Below, piece by piece: positions 62,173 to 64,000 of a DNA stretch of 64,000 bases. The DNA lies in NCBI GenBank assembly GCA_025201365.1, contig JAIXMF010000010.1:682001-746000 (forward strand), in the 5' to 3' direction. The stretch comes from Syncephalis plumigaleata (Eukaryota > Zoopagomycota > Zoopagomycetes > Zoopagales > Piptocephalidaceae). Below the pieces are notes generated by a model. The model was not told the DNA's origin and ran no database searches. It saw nothing but the letters and a program-made list of their open reading frames with translations. A program made the translations under genes and the position numbers. The number at the start of each line of letters is the position of its first letter. The first letter of the stretch is position 1.

Positions 62173-62736
62173 CTAGCGCTGCCATGGTGGTAGGATTGCC
62201 TCTGGTCGTTCTGCTGGAGGTATCCAGCTTTTATATCGAATGGCTAATGCATCAAGCTCTGCCGGTGTCGGTAGTCCAGCTGCTTTCCATTCGGCAATCT
62301 TATCCTGCCTAGCTTTTAGATGCCATCGGAATTCAAGCGAGGGTAGCGCACTCTTCGTCGATGTTCCCTTCTTATTAGGACGAAATGCTGTTTTCGTGAA
62401 ACTGGCGCCGTATTTCTCCTGTAGTTTAACTTGTAGCTGCTCATGCGTTTCCTTTGCCTTCTTCAATGTCTCCGCATTGACTTGCTTTAACTCTCGTTCC
62501 GCAGCTCGAATCTCCCGCATATTAGTCTTTGTATCCGCTTGCTCGTGCTTCTTCATAACATTAAGCACTTGTCGCTTAAAGTAGGTGAACGTGCCCACTT
62601 TATCGCCGTATATATCCTTTGCTCTAGCGTATACATCCTTAGACAGCATCGGTCCTTCTACCGCGATAAGTCGTTGTACCAGCAGCCATAGATGCTTGGT
62701 AGGAGTTGGTCGTGCATTAGCAACAGACTTGAGCAT
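62173..62736 (-). CDS. Unrecognised basic helical protein, perhaps mitochondrial ribosomal
   Basis: Single exon, 187 aa from ATG 62736. The start MLKSVANARPTPTKHLWLLV has few acidic residues and could be a mitochondrial presequence. The middle (KDVYARAKDIYGDKVGTFTY, FKRQVLNVMKKHEQ, then long Lys/Glu/Gln helices) and the end (WHLKARQDKIAEWKAAGLP, IPPAERPEAILPPWQR) are lysine-rich and coiled. The KHLWLLV...FKRQVL layout recalls small fungal mitoribosomal proteins, but I cannot name one. Convergent with the dephospho-CoA kinase at about 200 bp. Confidence 0.72.
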   Translation of the reverse strand: MLKSVANARPTPTKHLWLLVQRLIAVEGPMLSKDVYARAKDIYGDKVGTFTYFKRQVLNVMKKHEQADTKTNMREIRAAERELKQVNAETLKKAKETHEQLQVKLQEKYGASFTKTAFRPNKKGTSTKSALPSLEFRWHLKARQDKIAEWKAAGLPTPAELDALAIRYKSWIPPAERPEAILPPWQR

Positions 62737-63098
62737 TTTCAATCATGTATAGATGGGTATGTGTATGTATGTGTATACTTTTCTGTTCAGCTGTAATTAG
62801 GCGTATCAATGGAATACACGCACGCGTACAACCACGCTATGAGATCAAAGCAGTGCAAATGATACCTGTCGTAGATCGTAAGGTGGAACTAGGAAAGATT
62901 CAAGAATATAATACGCGGCGGTAAAGGTGGAAATCGAATCTACGAAAACTGCGTTAAAAAAGAACTGGCTCAGCTTTTTCTAAATTCGAGTCGAGGCAAT
63001 TTGTAAAAGAGTATGTCAAAAAAATAAAATAAAAATAAAATAAAATATACGTTTGCCATTTTTCCATCTGCATTATTATTAGTATTGAATTCTCTGTC
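62737..63098. other. Divergent promoter, basic protein / RRS1
   Basis: About 360 bp, with an AAATA run near 63019-63045. No gene seen. Confidence 0.6.
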
Positions 63099-64000
63099 AT
63101 GGATGTCACTGAGCAGATTAAGCAAGCCGAGAAGGAGCGCTAGTACGTATTCAAAAGACTGAAACAGTATTGCAAATCTAACTAGTGTTATTGATAACGG
63201 TATTCTAGCAAGGCGGTTATGGTAGAGCGTCTATTGCCACCTGAGCATGACCTAGCCTTACTTTGCAGCTTTGATCGCAATCCACTTGACGATAATATAC
63301 TAGCGTAGGTTTCCTTTATTCTTCTAATTACTATGTATGTCTACTAACTAGCACGATATAGGAAATCCGATGCAGCACGTCTCGATGCGTATTTACGTGA
63401 TTATGCACGCGGTTCAACGCAACTCTTATTCAATGCCATTTTCCAACTGCCAACTGACACTAGCGATCATGGCATTCTAGCCCGTCTACCGGAGGAGACA
63501 CGCACGCCACTACCGCGTGAGAAGCCTGTGCCTAAACCTAAGCCACTAACTAAATGGGAGAAATTCGCTAAACAGAAAGGAATCCAGAAGCGTAAGCGTG
63601 ATCGTATGGTGTTGGACGAGGCGACAGGCGAGTATAAGCCACGCTGGGGCTATGGTCGAGTCGAGAAAGACGGTCTGGATGACTGGGCCATCGAGGTTAA
63701 GGATAGTGATGGTAAGTGGCGTGCACCTCCTTAACAGTTGCTAGTTATCATTAACATTTGCATATACATATGAGTAGATCCATTGGAGGATCAATTCGCT
63801 AAACGTCGTCATGAGAAGAAGGAGCGTATCGCAAAGAATAAACGACAAGAAATGCGTAATTTGGCAGAGACTCAATCGGCAGACATGGATCCACGAGCAA
63901 GTCGCCAAGCACGTAAAGCGATGCTTGAACGAGATCTTCAAATGTCACGCACAGCAACTGCAAGTATGGGTAAATTCGATAATAAACTGAATAATGAACC
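63099..64000 (+). CDS. RRS1: Ribosome biogenesis regulatory protein Rrs1, 3' end outside window
   Basis: Exons 63099-63142, 63209-63304 and 63362-63711, then 63778 to the window edge; phases agree. Family motifs in order: [20 protein letters not shown] near residue 25, [62 protein letters not shown] and [20 protein letters not shown]. Rrs1 joins Rpf2 to load 5S rRNP (Rpl5, Rpl11, 5S rRNA) onto the pre-60S subunit in the nucleolus. The start ATG gives the usual short acidic N-terminus. Confidence 0.97.

Noticed and set aside
1-64000. Transposons, viral elements, CRISPR arrays, rRNA
   Set aside because: No reverse transcriptase, transposase, integrase, capsid or terminal-repeat signal, no spaced direct repeats and no rRNA-like block were seen on either strand.

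Overview
This is nuclear DNA from a eukaryote, most likely an early-diverging fungus. Almost every recognisable gene is cut by short introns of about 50-110 bp that start GTAAGT and end CTAG/ATAG, often with a CTAAT/CTAAC branch-point-like motif just upstream. One GC-AG intron is present. The protein set is fungal: four paralogues of a membrane protein matching the fungal KCH (low-affinity K+ transport) family, a steryl-ester-hydrolase-type lipase, Mediator Med31 and Med17, Sem1/Dss1, Rrs1, a YHR112C-type Cys/Met PLP enzyme and a Cab5-type dephospho-CoA kinase with a C-terminal membrane anchor. A Notch-pathway-type CSL transcription factor with very long Gln/Ala/Ser/His tracts points away from Saccharomycotina. 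Zoopagomycota or Mucoromycota would fit, but the species cannot be fixed from the sequence alone.

Layout. 0-2.4 kb: 3' part of a SET-domain lysine methyltransferase (-) and TIM17 (+). 3.3-10.6 kb: three KCH paralogues (one +, two -), the first two forming a tail-to-tail inverted pair around a small SCOC-like coiled-coil gene. 12.6-14.2 kb: acid lipase. 14.2-23.9 kb: a 9.7 kb microsatellite-rich stretch with no secure gene. 23.9-28.0 kb: CSL. 28.3-30.5 kb: RED/IK splicing factor (-). 31.2-33.5 kb: 12-exon cytochrome P450. 33.7-34.4 kb: MED31 (-). 35.0-37.0 kb: two secreted Gly/Met/Asn-rich proteins. 38.3-40.7 kb: fourth KCH paralogue. 40.8-46.0 kb: YjbQ/UPF0047, SEM1, SUA5, and an intronless pyrroline-5-carboxylate reductase. 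46.2-50.8 kb: XRN1-type 5'-3' exonuclease (-). 51.6-53.3 kb: Cys/Met PLP enzyme (-). 53.8-56.4 kb: MED17. 58.2-60.1 kb: second P450. 61.1-64.0 kb: dephospho-CoA kinase, an unrecognised basic protein (-), and the 5' part of RRS1.

The genes are mainly unrelated housekeeping functions (mitochondrial import, translation and tRNA modification, mRNA turnover and splicing, Mediator, proteasome lid) with two lineage-flavoured expansions: KCH paralogues with huge disordered cytosolic tails, and the paired secreted repeat proteins. No tRNA, rRNA, CRISPR array, transposon or viral element was recognised.

One pattern runs through the window. Seven otherwise recognisable genes have their reading frame broken about 19 times, and every break I could phase shifts the frame as if one base were missing. 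The breaks cluster in patches of about 1 kb or less, while roughly as much coding sequence elsewhere is perfectly in phase. Local consensus error (missing bases) is the likeliest cause. Exon coordinates below were worked out by hand from splice signals and checked by codon phase where stated; a few may be off by 1-2 bases.
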